The notes beneath the pieces were generated by a model. That model saw only the letters and a program-made list of their open reading frames with translations. It had not been told where the DNA came from and searched no databases. Below are positions 9,639 to 20,351 of a stretch of DNA of 20,751 nt, piece by piece. Position 1 is the stretch's first letter. Each line of letters begins with the position of its first letter. The translations under genes and the position numbers were made by a program. This DNA comes from Larix sibirica (Eukaryota > Streptophyta > Pinopsida > Pinales > Pinaceae). The stretch is taken from assembly GCA_004151065.3 (NCBI GenBank), contig NWUY0300063644.1, positions 1 through 20,751 of the forward strand, in the 5' to 3' direction.

Positions 9639-12006
9639 TTAAGACTGTGCTCCACTAATAGGGGTACTTGAGGAACTACTTGAACATTCATCACTCCACT
9701 TATAAGAAGAATAGCCCCCTTTAGTCACTGTATAAAATCCTCTCTGTTCTGTAACAATTTTCCAGAATTCATTGTCTTCTCCATCCATCACAGGACACCA
9801 AAGTATAGGAAAATGGAATCGGAGTCCAATCCACTTAGCTTTATGCACATCCAAACAATTAAGGTAAGTCTGTACTCGGTCCAAGGCCCTCTCAAACATT
9901 CTAATAGAGGAAGGATCCTTTCGTTTAAGCTCGGGACTCAAGGCATTAACCCTTCTTCGTAGATAGATTAAGGTTGTCAATCTGTGAAAGGGGATCCAAT
10001 TCCTACATCCGTGAACAACTTTAATTTGAGTAGTTTCCAGAAGTTTAACAAATGCTTGATCTTGCATAACCTAATTCCTAGCAGTGAACAATTTTTCAGG
10101 TGAGGGAGCACCCCTTACCCAGAGAACATCTTCCCATTTGATATTTTCTAAAAAAGTTGCAGCATTAGTCCATTTCGATTGATTTCTCATGAAGCACATG
10201 AATGCCCATAATTGTAACTCCCCTACATGAAGATTTTGATCCCAATCCTCATAATCTACCATAATCAAATTATGCATGCATAATTCACATAGAAAGTTAT
10301 GTTCTTCATTGTCACTTCTGGAAAAGGCAGCGAGAAACTGATCCTTTGTCTCAATTTGGTCATTGCACCCCATTGTTACCGACGACAGCCTGAAAGATAT
10401 AAGTTGCTCCTTCAAGAACACAGAGTAAAGATTCGAAGGGGATCTCAAATTCCTCATAGAATGAGCTAAGTAGTTCATATACTCCTTTTCAAACTTTAAT
10501 TTTTCAATTTCTTGATTAAGCCTCCTTGTAGCAACGACATAGTCGTGTCTCTGGAGTTGTTTTGTCGTTGTTTCCTGCACTTTCCCCTCTTTCTGATCCC
10601 TATCAAGTTTTAGTTGTTCCTCCAATTCACATGTTGTTGCTTGCAACTGGGTTACTATATTCTCCAATTTCCGTATTCGGGCATCATCTGATGGGGCATC
10701 TTCATAAATTTCTTGATTCTCCTCTTTTTCTTCTTCAAACCCCTCATCTTGTTCCATATTCTTTCCCCACCTGCTAATTTCTGCTCTTCCTTCACTAAAT
10801 GTTTCCATTGCTTCTTAATTCTACTCGGCTGCCCATTCTGCAACTTCCGACAGGGTATCCATCTTGTGGCCTTCGAGTTTCTGCAATTTCCCTTTTAGGG
10901 TCGTTACTTCTTCAGTTTGCTTCTAATAAGTCCACATTAATTTCCGGTAAGCCCTCTTTAGCTCACTGTATGCCCTCCTATATCTACTCAGTAGAAAGTG
11001 CTGAAACTTCTTCAACCTCATGCCTCGTGTTCTTTTTAATGTAGTTGTCTTCCATTCCACCTTATTCCAATGTTTCCCTAGGTCCTGCAACTCGACTTCC
11101 TTTTCCAAGCTTTCTATGTTGCTCCTTGGTGCACTCAAATCCTTAGTTCTTTTATCAGGCTTATTGTTTTGACTGGATGTTCTTTCTTGATGTTGTTTTT
11201 CTTTTTGATTTACTGACCTTGACCTAGTTTGGGGTACCTCTATTGAGTTGCTTGGGGTTTCATTCTGCGAGCCCCTCTTTCTTTCTTCATGAGATGATAT
11301 CTTTTTTGGGGTTTCAGGGGTATTTACTTATATACCTTTTCTCTTCTTCGATACCTGCCTGGATCTTGGAGATATTCCAATGAATAATTCCCATGTCTGA
11401 TTTTTCTTTTGCAAGGCATCTTCTACCAACAACCTGATCAGCCCATGGTATGCCAGATTGGTGTCTGGATTACTACTGCTCTTAACCATTCTACACATCA
11501 AGTCTAGAGATTTCCACAGAAAATATGGCATGTTGATATACTTTTGATGTCTCAAATGACTCAGAATTTTGAAATGATAAGCAAACAACAAACTGAACCG
11601 ACCTTCACATGTGATAAATTTGAGCACACAGAGAGCCACTTCGTCCCATGGAGTCGGCAGCGCAGCCCTTTGTGTCCCTTTCTCTGACCCTTGTACTACC
11701 TCACCTGGTTCCAGGAATTCTTCTCTGAGTGGCTTCATTGGTACTCGCCTTTCAAACCATTTTTCCCCTCCTGAGATAACCTTGAAACCCTTGCGATTGC
11801 ACCTCGTCTTCCTGAACCTTTAATCCTCTTACTTCTGCACCTGTGTATTCAAATGTTCGAGCAAACTCCATTGCAATCCCAACATCACCTTCCTTCATTT
11901 TGTCATAATCGTTCAACCATCCTGCTTGCTAGAAGATCGTTTTTACTTCTCTGTTCCTGTAAACCATATCTGCATTGTCCGGTTCACTTCGGATTGCTCC
12001 ACCCAT
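9639..12006 (-). pseudogene. Third ORF after integrase (env position), coiled-coil protein, broken
   Basis: One - strand frame runs from about 11780 to 9639, interrupted only by stops at about 11328, 10920, 10815, 10809 and 10068. A start is likely at 12004-12006 (MGGAIRSEPDN), joined by one frameshift near 11790 and with a TAG after TIF. The intact ancestor would have had about 790 residues. The N-terminal third looks globular (GWLNDYDKMKEGDVGIAMEF, then WFERRVPMKPLREEFLEP, then EVALCVLKFITCEGRFSLL). A Lys/Ser/Thr-rich linker follows, then a long coiled coil (about 10730-10480, with IRKLENIVTQLQ, ELEEQLKLDRDQ and RLNQEIEKLKFEKEY), a Trp-rich C-terminal domain and a Ser-rich tail. No signal peptide or clear membrane helix is seen, so despite its position I do not call it Env. 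The N-terminal layout is vaguely like plant retroelement proteins annotated as putative plant transposon protein, which is uncertain. Its stop lies 30 bases from the polypurine tract. Confidence 0.7.
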
Positions 12007-12772
12007 TGTACTCAGTTCTTCGTTCTCCGTTCAATTCTTTCTAATTCTATTCAACACTCAGATCTTTTTTTTGTTGATTCCACAAAAGGAAAAAAATGGA
12101 CCTGAACCATAGGAGGGTAAGTTATCATGGCATCATAGGGTAGTGCAGTGGTGTTTTCGGTAATGATTTAACTAGTAGGCTCATGAATGGTGGAGTTGTT
12201 TACAACCCGAATTTGGTAAGTTTCCTCATCCCATTTGGTTGTTTTGGCTATAGTTGGCTATATTTAGAGAAACCTCTAACTCCCCCCAACCAATCCTACG
12301 CATGACATCGTGTTTGACATATCGCTCGGTAAATCATGATCAGTCCTATCGTACTTATCAAATGCTAATGAAGGGTGGTTACGTACCTTTATTACCTGAA
12401 AAGATATGCATGGTGTTTTACGGTCATGTTGATTGCGGCGGTGAGAATTATGGTTGAAGACTCCCATTCGCTTTGCTGACTGGGTGGTACGGTTCTGTTG
12501 TGTATTTCCTTCCCGGGCTGATGGAATTTTTGGATTCGCACTGGCGGTCTGAAATCAGTTTCCTGGGTGGAATCAGATCTGGTTGATATTTGATGTGACT
12601 GGGTGGCTACTGAAACTGAATCAGTGATGGAGCCGATCTGTGCAGTGTGTTGTGTCGATCCCCAATGTTGCTAATGCATGTGCTGGCGACGGTACTGATG
12701 TTGGGCCTGTGCAAGTAATAAAGGTTCCATCGCGTGGATGAAAGGGTTTCGTGCCAACCAATTTTTTGTAAT

Positions 12773-12956
12773 GTGGCGGATTGGAGTTTCCGCAATGTGA
12801 CAGAAAAACATTCTGTAACATTACGGATAGGGTTTCCGCAATGTAACGGAAAAAAGTTCCGCAACATTACGGATGGGGTTTCCGCAATGTAACGGAAAAA
12901 GTTTCTGCAACATTACAGATAGAGTTTCTGCAATGTAACGTATGGAGCTTTGGGAA
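12773..12956. repeat. 46-bp tandem repeat, about four copies, with hairpin-forming arms
   Basis: The word CATTACGGAT or a variant recurs at 12819, 12865 and 12911, exactly 46 bp apart, with a more diverged first copy 47 bp earlier. Each unit contains TTTCCGCAATGTAACGGAA followed after a few A residues by TTCCGCAACATTACGG. The two halves are near reverse complements (13 of 16 positions), so alternating stem-loops could form. It lies inside the gypsy spacer and has no coding sense. Confidence 0.85.
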
Positions 12957-13191
12957 ATACCTTCAATCTGTAGGGAAAGGGATGTAAATTGGCAATCATC
13001 TTATGAAAATATCAGGGATAGAAAAGGCAGGGAGGGGATGGAAATGGATGGGATATGGAGGATGTAATGGGAAGTGAGACAAGTGAGTAGGTAGGGTTTT
13101 CTTCAAGAAAAATATGGAAACCAAGCCTTCTGAAAATGTTATGAATATTCCTGCAAAGACTTACAAATAATTTTATTAGTATCAAAAAAAA

Positions 13192-13232
13192 CTTCTTCTT
13201 TTCTTCTTTTCTTCTTCTTCTTCTTTTTTTTT
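13192..13232. repeat. CTT-rich microsatellite, a purine tract on the element's coding strand
   Basis: An imperfect (CTT)n/T run on +, which is (GAA)n on the - strand that the element transcribes. It begins about 80 bases downstream of the polymerase stop codon. Most simply a microsatellite, although an internal polypurine tract cannot be excluded. Confidence 0.8.
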
Positions 13233-13312
13233 AAAAAAAATCAGAGGACTAATTTTTCAGAAGTCGAGATGGCTATCTCGAAGTGTTTGGTACACCAACA
13301 TGCAACAATATT

Positions 13313-14640
13313 TCAAATGAACGCCTCTTTGGAAAATGGCTTCTTATATGGCCTTAATCGATGACCTTTGGCCATAAGGAGTGCACCTTCATCATCAATA
13401 GTTTTGAGTCTTACTGTACCATTATAATAAACTGATTCAATCTCATACAGTCCCAACCAACGGGTGCAAAGTTTTTTTTGAAATATTTAAACCTGGAGTC
13501 GTAAAGGAGAGCCCAATCGCCTTCTTGAAAATACTTGTTTTTGATGAATTGATCATGCCACTTAGCTCTTTGTTGTTGAACAATTGTTGTACGTTATATG
13601 GCAGCCAACCGCAATTCATCAAGCTCATTAAGTTGTAGGCGATTGTGTTGAGCCTGTGATAGGTCCATGCCTAATTGAAATACAGTCCTTAGTGTTTTAA
13701 TTTCAACTTCTATTGGTAGGGTGACTTGCTTACCATATACTAATTCATAGGGAGTCAAACCTGTGGTGCTTCTCCATGTTGTTATGTAGGCCCATAAGGC
13801 TTTTGGCAAGCTGTCAGCCCAATCCCTTCGATGGAGCTGTACAGTTTGTGAGTATGGATTCCAGGATTCTGTTTGTACCTTCCACTTGCTTGTTGGCTTG
13901 GGGGTGATATGGTGAAGTTACCCTGTGCTTGATATGGTATTTTTCTGTAAGATCTTTGATGCGTTTGGATGTGAATTGTGATCCTCCATTGGTAATGATC
14001 TCCCTAGGGACTCTGAACCTGATGAAAATTTATGCATACAAGAAATATGAAACTACATGTTCTGTTGCTCGTGGAAGTGCCCTCACCTCTACCCACTTTG
14101 TCACATAATCTGTGCACATTAAGATGTATGATTTCTGCCTAGATGGGGGTTTGATAGGACCAACAAAGTCCAGTGCCCACTTCTCAAATGGTTCCACCAC
14201 AAGCTAAGTCTGTAGTGGCATTTCGTTTGATTGCACTGGTTGCCCCATTCTTTGGCAGCTATCACATCTCTGTACATACTCTCATGCATCTTTAAATATG
14301 GTAGGCCAATAATAACCTAATTGTAAGATCTTGTGAGTTGTTCGTTTGTCTACAAAATTTCCCCCACAAGGACCATCGTGATAGGTTCTAAGAATATGGT
14401 AGATTTCATCCTCCTGAACACATCTACGGGTTACTAGGTTAGGTCCCGTGTAGAATAGATACCCATCGATCCAGGAAAATATGTTGTTGTGCTGCACAAT
14501 TCTCTGCTTTTCTTTTGATGTCATATGCCCTGGAAATTTTTCTACAACCAAATAATTTGCTGCATCTGCAAACCAAGGTACATTAGTAGATATAGAAAAC
14601 AAATGTTTATCTGGAAAAGCATCATCAACCGGTAGGGATT
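13313..14640 (-). pseudogene. gypsy integrase domain, broken
   Basis: Reading down the - strand: a degraded zinc-binding region (YHDGPCGGNF where GGHF is usual, then RCDSCQRMGQP), the catalytic core with first Asp in KWALDFVGPIKPP (14168-14170), a second motif IITNGGSQF where family members have Asp-Gly-Gly (codon AAT at 13988-13990), and the Glu in HPQANKQVEGTNRILE (13880-13882). The C-terminal part follows, ending GALLMAKGHRLRPYKKPF with TGA at 13313-13315 and no chromodomain. Integrase would insert the element's cDNA into host DNA. Stops follow KDA (about 14280), PLQT and FLYA in the core, and LAAI near 13594; frameshifts occur near 13830 and in the last 200 bases. The D-to-N change alone would abolish catalysis. 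Confidence 0.85.
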
Positions 14641-16017
14641 CATCGGTACTAATTATTCTAGAAAGAAAATCAACAACCATTTTATCTTTACTCGGTCTGT
14701 CCATTATTGAAATGTCGAATTCCTGTGAAAACAACAGCCACCGAGTGACTGCCATTTCTAATGGGTTTGTTCATAAGGTATTTAATAGCAAAATTGTCGG
14801 TGTGCACAGTTACTAGGTATTCGGTGATGTAATGGCGAAATTTGTTAACAACATAAATGACAACCAGGAATTCTTTGTCTATCACTCTATAGTTTAGTTC
14901 TGCAACAGTCATATTCTTACTAATGAAATATATGGCATATGGTTTATGGTCTTCTTGGTGGCCCAATACTGCTCCAATGGCGGTATCAGAAGCATCTGTT
15001 GAGATTAGGAAGGGTAGGGACCAATTGGGTCCTCTTAGGACGGGTGCCGTGGAGACTTTATGTTTCAATGTTTCACAAGCTAGTTGACAAGAATTCGACC
15101 ACTCAAACTGTGCATTTTTTGACGTTGGCAGAAATAAAGGACTAGCAATTTTTGAAAAAAATTAGACAAATATTCTATAATATCCTGCATATCCAATAAA
15201 ACTACGCACCTCTTTTTGTGTACATGGTACTGGTAAGTTAAGGATTACTTCAATTTTTGCTAGGTCCACTTTGATTCCTTCCGCTGATATTAGATGACCC
15301 AAAACAACTCCTTGTGTAAACATCATCCTGCACTTTTCGTTGTTGAGACACAGGTTCACCTCTCTGCATCGCGTAAGTACTTTTTCCAATTTATTCAAAG
15401 CTTCTTCAAAATCTCCACCATGAGAGGTAAAGTCATCCATAAAGGCTTCCATGGTTTCATGAATGAGATCTGCAAAAATGCTGAGAATTGCACGTTGAAA
15501 TGTGGTCGGCGCGTTACATAATCCAAAAGGTAGCAAACGGTATGCAAAGGTTCCCCATGGGCATGTGAATGTCGTGTTTTCTTGATATTCCGGTGCTATA
15601 CTAATCTGATTGTACCCGCTAAATCCATCCATGAAGGAGAAATACTTTTTTCCTGCAAGTGTCCAGTACTTGATCGATCAAAGGTAGCGGGAAATGGCCC
15701 TTATGCATAGCTTTATTCAACTCTCTATAATCGACATAGATGTGCCATTTCCCGTTCTTTTGGGGAACTATTACAAGCGGGGACACCCACTTGCTATCAG
15801 AGATAGGATAAATAAAATTTGCAGCCAAGATTTTTTGAAGTTCGTCTTTAACCACCTCCCTTAATGTAGGATTCATCCTGCGCTGAGGTTGCCTAATGGG
15901 TCTGCAATCTTCCTTGGTATAGATATGATGTGTGCAAAAATCAGGGCGGAGGCCCTTCATATTATTGTAGTCCCAGGAAAATGCATTTTTATGTTTCTTC
16001 AATACAAAGATAAGCAC
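14641..16017 (-). pseudogene. gypsy reverse transcriptase and RNase H, broken
   Basis: The reverse transcriptase starts near KHKNAFSWDY (about 15990), with PLVIVPQKNGKWHIYVDYRE, the first catalytic Asp in MDGFSGYNQI, the primer-grip neighbourhood LLPFGLCNAPTTFQR, and the FMDD active site (EAFMDDF, about 15435). The connection runs VRSFIGYAGYYR. RNase H follows from about 15020, with LISTDASDTAIGAVLG, AELNY and HTDNFAIKYLMNK holding its acidic residues. The catalytic residues are intact, but a frameshift near 15630 splits the polymerase fingers from the palm, a TAA follows YRIFV near 15162, and another frameshift near 14750 separates RNase H from the downstream frame (which continues SIMDRPSKDKMVVDFLSR). 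The domain would copy the element's RNA into DNA in cytoplasmic particles. Confidence 0.92.
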
Positions 16018-17010
16018 TTATGTTTGTTGATATGACAATGTGGAGCTGATCTTTAATGTTTTTCCAGGTTCAATTTCCACTTCCTTGATCGCAGAATCAG
16101 TAAGGAACTTGGGATTAGTATTAGGGATGATCAATGAACTCGAAATAATGTTCGTTTATTGGGTGGAAAACACTGGACTAAGCATATCCATAATATCTAA
16201 AGAAGGGCTGGAATTTATCATAAGTTGATTTATCAGGGTATCCTCTATTAGCTCTTTTGCTGCAAGGGATTGTTCAATCATGTAAAGTTGTAGAGCCTTA
16301 TCTTCTTGATATGATTCTTCACCTTCTAGCCACAAAGGAAGTTCTTGTTGTATCGTTGGCTTCACAGGGGGGTACGGTCTGAGCTCCTTTATAGCATTAC
16401 CATGGGATATCCCCATATTTCAAGATCGATAGCCAATATAAGCATCAACTGTGGTCAGCCATGGTCGTCCTAGAATCAAAGGGTATCCTCCCAGTTTTGA
16501 TTTTGTCTACAGAACCATAAAATCTGCCGGGTATTCCCATGAATCCATTGAAATGACAACATCTTCTATAATGCCTTCTGGTCTTACGAAAGATTGGTCA
16601 GCCAAATGTAAAACAATAGTAGTTTGCCGAAGATTTGTGAGTCCTAGTATTTCCATTGTATGTTTAGTCATTACACTAATGGCATCTCCCAAGTCTATCA
16701 ATGTGTTAGAGAGAGAAACAATGTGTATTTGTACCTTGACAACGGGACTACCAGGGTCAGAATATTTAGCAGCAAGAGTGTTCCCCATCATTAATTCTTC
16801 CAAGTCTCCTACCACATGGACTATTGGGGGGTATTTCCTCTTTTTGCCTGGCTTCCTCAGGCATAACTCTCTGACATCCTTTGAATAAATGGGACTATCT
16901 TTAATAGCTTGGAATGTGGAATTTTCATGCATAATTTTCATAAATCCCCAAGGAGATCAAACTCTAGTTGAGCCATTGGTTTGTCTATAATTAACCGCTT
17001 AGGATATGGT
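16018..17010 (-). pseudogene. gypsy aspartic protease and linker to reverse transcriptase, broken
   Basis: The region starts downstream of gag with YPKRLIIDKPMAQLEFDLLG, then shifts frame into SPIYSKDVRELCLRKPGKKR. The protease core has NTLIDLGDAISVMTKHTMEI, where DLG corresponds to the usual active-site Asp-Ser/Thr-Gly, as seen in plant OTA elements, and GGYPLILGRPWL as the second conserved strand. It would cleave the Gag-Pol polyprotein. Stops follow MVL (16507-16509), YRS, FSTQ (16156-16158) and YQQT (about 16018). A linker of about 150 codons leads to reverse transcriptase. Confidence 0.8.
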
Positions 17011-17015
17011 GGATG

Positions 17016-18934
17016 TTACTTCTCCTCTGTTTCTTGTGGTTTCTTGGGTGGGTTGGGTGGGATATTATCTTCTGGTTGATCTGGTAAAGTCTCTGGTGTC
17101 TCTTCGGTCTCTTCCTCTGTAATTATGGGGGAAGTGGTTTTATTAATGTTTCTTCCATAACGCAGTTGAATATCATGGCAGTCCACAGTGGAAATGGAAT
17201 AGGCTGGATAATTCGGTAGTTCAACAGCCATTATAGGTTGTCCAACCTTGTTATTGGGTTTAGGGGTGGGTTTTGCAGGAAGGAGTGGTCTAGGAGGTGG
17301 GTTGTTGAATGGTAGTGTTAACTGGGGTTGTGGGGGTGATTGCATTAATGGTTGTAATGGTGCAAATTGGAATTGATGAGGAGGTTGTGGTTGAGTTTGT
17401 TGTTGATTTCCAAAGCCTGGATTTCTCCAATTTGATTGCCAAGGGGTGTTCTGTGAATATGGAGGTGCCCAGGCTTTTTGTGGCATAGGTGGATACCAAG
17501 GTTGATGGGCTTGTGGCACTTGTGAGGCTTGTGCTTGGTGTTTTTGTGCATTGTTCCAATAAGGATTAAATTACTGCATAGGATCTAGCATCGTACCTGA
17601 GGGTCGAGGTTGCCATGGCCGTTTTTGAGATATGAAGCAAACAGATTCTCCTTCTGTCCCTGCCTCTGCATATATAGCCTTTAGTCCTGGAAGCAAGGGG
17701 CGGTCTTTCGTAGGATGATCTTGATCACATAGGAGGAAAAATTCCACTTTATATAGTGGGCAGTTCTTGAGGGGATGCATGTTTATGCATTTAGGACAAA
17801 AAATAGCCAAAGCTCGATCTTTCTCTTCTTGCCTTTTCTTTGCATGAAGTGCATCCAACTGAGAGATCGAAGAGCTAAGTATATCAGTTTTCAAGTCTTC
17901 CAGAAGGTTACCAATCTCCATTCTTGAAACGCTTTCCCTTGAAGCCTTGGTGGTTCTATTTACTACATCTCTGGTTCCTCTTCCTGCTCTGGAAGTATTC
18001 CTTGAATATCTTCTGCAGAGGTCACATATTTCTATATATTTTAACATGGACACATCCCCTACGCCCATTCAATTTAAAAGTTCAATACGGTCATCCTTTA
18101 TTCCTCGTAAGAGCATATTTTTTAATGTATCATCGTTTAACGTGTTCTGTCTCAATCTCTGCAAGTTGTATTGAAATCTCTCCACATAGTCCTCCAATAT
18201 TTCATCCTCCTGTTGGGCCATTTTGAAAATTGCTTCCTTTAGATCTTTATCCTTATAGTATTCTTGATACTTATCCAGGAAGGTTATCTTCAATTGTACC
18301 CAGGTTGAGATGATATCCCCTCCCAGCCCCATGAACCACCTGAGTGCATGATTCTGTGGGAAAAGATTTATTTTATGTTGATCTATAACATAATCGTAGC
18401 TCTTGCAAAGGGCATCAAATTCAAACAGAAACGTGTCTGTGTCCTCACTAGCCATGCCATGAAAATTTGGCAATGTCGAATGTGGAATTTTCTTTATCTG
18501 GTTTGTATGTGTAGACCCTGAATTTCAGATTGGAAATTAAAAGTATTTTTCCTGATGCTTGATTCTTCCCCATTTGTTTCTCCTCTGTTGGTTTCCTCCC
18601 TGTTTGGAATGTGCTCCCCCCTGCCATCCATATTTACCCAAAAACCTTCCAGTCTAGCTAACAATGGGGAGTCGGTAGACTTTTGTTCCTTGTTCAACTG
18701 ACTGTCAGCACTTAGTTGTTTAAAAAGTTCTTCTCCCTGAACAAATTCTACCATTGGCAGTTCATCGTCACTGTGAGTCAGTAAAACAACTCTGCCAGTG
18801 GGAGTGGTGGAATGCTCAGGTTTTTCCTATTTAGGAATGTTAATAGAGGGTGGTCTCCTCTGAGTGCGTCCTCCTCTTATTGAACTTAATGCACTCCCTG
18901 CACGGTTAGTGTCTAGGGGGGGTATCATATGCAT
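17016..18934 (-). pseudogene. gypsy gag, broken
   Basis: The start is probably the ATG at 18932-18934 (MHMIPPLDTNRAG), about 240 bases inside the primer site. The N-terminal part is Glu/Arg-rich and contains a TAG after INIPK. After a frameshift near 18480 comes the retrotransposon Gag capsid core (FHGMASEDTDTFLFEFDALC, ALRWFMGLGGDIISTWVQLK, YVERFQYNLQRLRQNTLND). A TGA at 18069-18071 follows ELLN. The nucleocapsid part has one zinc knuckle, CPKCINMHPLKNC, and a degraded second (LLCDQDHPTKDRPLLPGL, lacking two of the expected Cys). A Pro/Gln-rich tail of about 150 residues precedes the acidic end. Gag would form the cytoplasmic particle and package RNA. Confidence 0.88.
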
Positions 18935-19167
18935 ATAAAAGCCTACATGTACTATCTCTTATTCTACTCATGAATGATTGGCATGATTCAAAATCACAGG
19001 AAGTTGCAGCAGGAAATAACCTAGTGGAATTGTTTGTGCGTCTTACTTGTCCCTCCTCATAGATCACACAAAACTACTTCCAGAAAATATCATACTCGAC
19101 ATACTCAATAAATCGATTAAAAAAATCACACCCAAAACAATCAACCAAAATTGCAATGTCCTTGGCA
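18935..19167 (-). other. 5' leader of the gypsy element
   Basis: About 230 untranslated bases between the primer-binding site and the presumed gag start. A packaging signal is expected in such a leader, but no specific structure was identified. Confidence 0.5.
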
Positions 19168-19187
19168 CCTCCTCGACAACGGCGCCA
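19168..19187 (-). promoter_or_regulatory. Primer-binding site for tRNA-Asp
   Basis: The - strand reads TGGCGCCGTTGTCGAGGAGG, three bases inside the 5' LTR end. It complements the 3' end of plant cytosolic tRNA-Asp (which ends CCCCGGCAACGGCGCCA) at 16 of 18 positions, and both mismatches are transitions. tRNA-Asp priming is typical of Athila and many Tat elements, whereas most plant chromoviruses and copia elements use initiator tRNA-Met. Confidence 0.88.
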
Positions 19188-19805
19188 AAATGACGAGATT
19201 TTCTTTTACCTTCTAATTAAATTAAAAGAGTAATTGAAAGTTATTCATAAATTATCAACTTGAGGTCATAAAAGACTTATGAGCCACCAAAATTTATGCC
19301 ATACATTATAATTCATATTATTTTCAATACAGGGAAGATTGATGAATTGATAGGGCTAGATCAGAAAATGCAACTTTTGGTGAAAGGATTTCAATTAAAT
19401 AACAACTAAAGTAAAGTATTTAAACAGATTAACCTAGAAGCATTGTTCTACAATTACAACAATTTGTCCCAACTATACGACTGAAAGGAAATTGATCAAC
19501 AACAAAATCCAATTCTAACTATTCATTAATTATGTAGAAGATAAATCCTATGAAACCAACAGCTGATAATAAATAATTGCAAGGGACTAACCAGAATTAA
19601 AAACGTAGTTCTAACCGTATCAACCAGTAACGAAAATTCTCATAAATGTCTACTACAACCCTTCACCACAGTATTATTCCCTTCAATCAGGAATCCACAA
19701 CACATACACTCCCCTGTTATTCAATAATAAGTATAAGGAACAACTGTGACTAATTGATCGCTTCACACTTTGAGAACACACACCAATGTATAATCGACAC
19801 ACAAT

Positions 19806-19814
19806 CTTTATAAA
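19806..19814 (-). promoter_or_regulatory. Candidate TATA box in the 5' LTR
   Basis: TTTATAAAG on the - strand is conserved in the left LTR (near 8635-8643). It would leave about 600 bases of R and U5. Other AT-rich words in the LTR could serve equally, so this is tentative. Confidence 0.3.
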
Positions 19815-20324
19815 TGCAGACAATTAAACAAACACTAACTTGTATAAAACAAAGAAAACTCTAAACTACAACAACACCTGTAACCAGAAGGGGGGCCTGC
19901 CTTCGGAGACAAGAGCTGGGGAAACCACTCACTCACACGAAATCGATCAACACATCCAGAACCAGAAATAGAAGATGTTCTATAATAATATATGATTACA
20001 TAAAGGTTAAGCAATTCTATGCAAGTTGATGGCTAACCTCCACCAGAGAAGATTGAAAGTTTTTATACATCAAAACCCATGGAAAAGATTATGAAATATT
20101 ATATGGTTACAACCAATTACCAATTAAAGCACACCTATGAATTCTCCAAGATGTTTCATGAGCCAAATCAGGAGGCTAATATTATGAAGCGTAGATGCGA
20201 TTCTAAGATGAAAAATATTTCAAAACAAATAGGCGCAATTACTGGATGACTCAACATATTTCAAGTAGTTGAAGAGTTTTTGTGATCGTTGAGTTGGCCG
20301 TGGAACTGTTGATTCCCAAATTAG

Positions 20325-20351
20325 CTACGGAACCACGGATTCGTTCCGTAG
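20325..20351. other. Perfect 9-bp hairpin in the LTR
   Basis: CTACGGAAC and GTTCCGTAG are perfect reverse complements around a 9-base loop. The left LTR keeps all but one stem base. The TTCCG/CGGAA arms resemble those of the 46-bp spacer repeat, which may be coincidence. Confidence 0.7.

Larger units (their letters stand above)
12007..13312 (-). other. Noncoding spacer between integrase and the third ORF
   Basis: About 1.3 kb with no recognisable coding sequence on either strand. It contains the 46-bp tandem repeat (12773-12956) and a (GAA)n purine tract on the - strand. On the - strand, T/C-rich runs precede the likely start of the third ORF, so a splice acceptor or subgenomic promoter could lie here, but none can be assigned. 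Confidence 0.6.

Noticed and set aside
10562-11044. Overlapping + strand open frames opposite the third ORF
   Set aside because: They are mirror frames of the - strand coiled-coil coding sequence and have the Phe/Leu/Ser-rich composition expected of such shadows.
9639-12006. Calling the third ORF an envelope gene
   Set aside because: Only its position supports that; no signal peptide, cleavage site or membrane anchor is visible.
12254-12867. Short open frames in the spacer on both strands
   Set aside because: They overlap each other and the tandem repeat, and none resembles a protein family.
12773-12956. CRISPR-like array
   Set aside because: The 46-bp units are contiguous tandem copies without unique spacers and lie inside a plant retrotransposon.
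16451-16888. 145-codon + strand open frame
   Set aside because: It lies antisense to the protease domain, whose conserved motifs read clearly on the - strand.
17290-17559. Ser/Thr-rich - strand frames within gag
   Set aside because: They are alternative frames of the Pro/Gln-rich Gag tail, which is in frame with the zinc-knuckle region.
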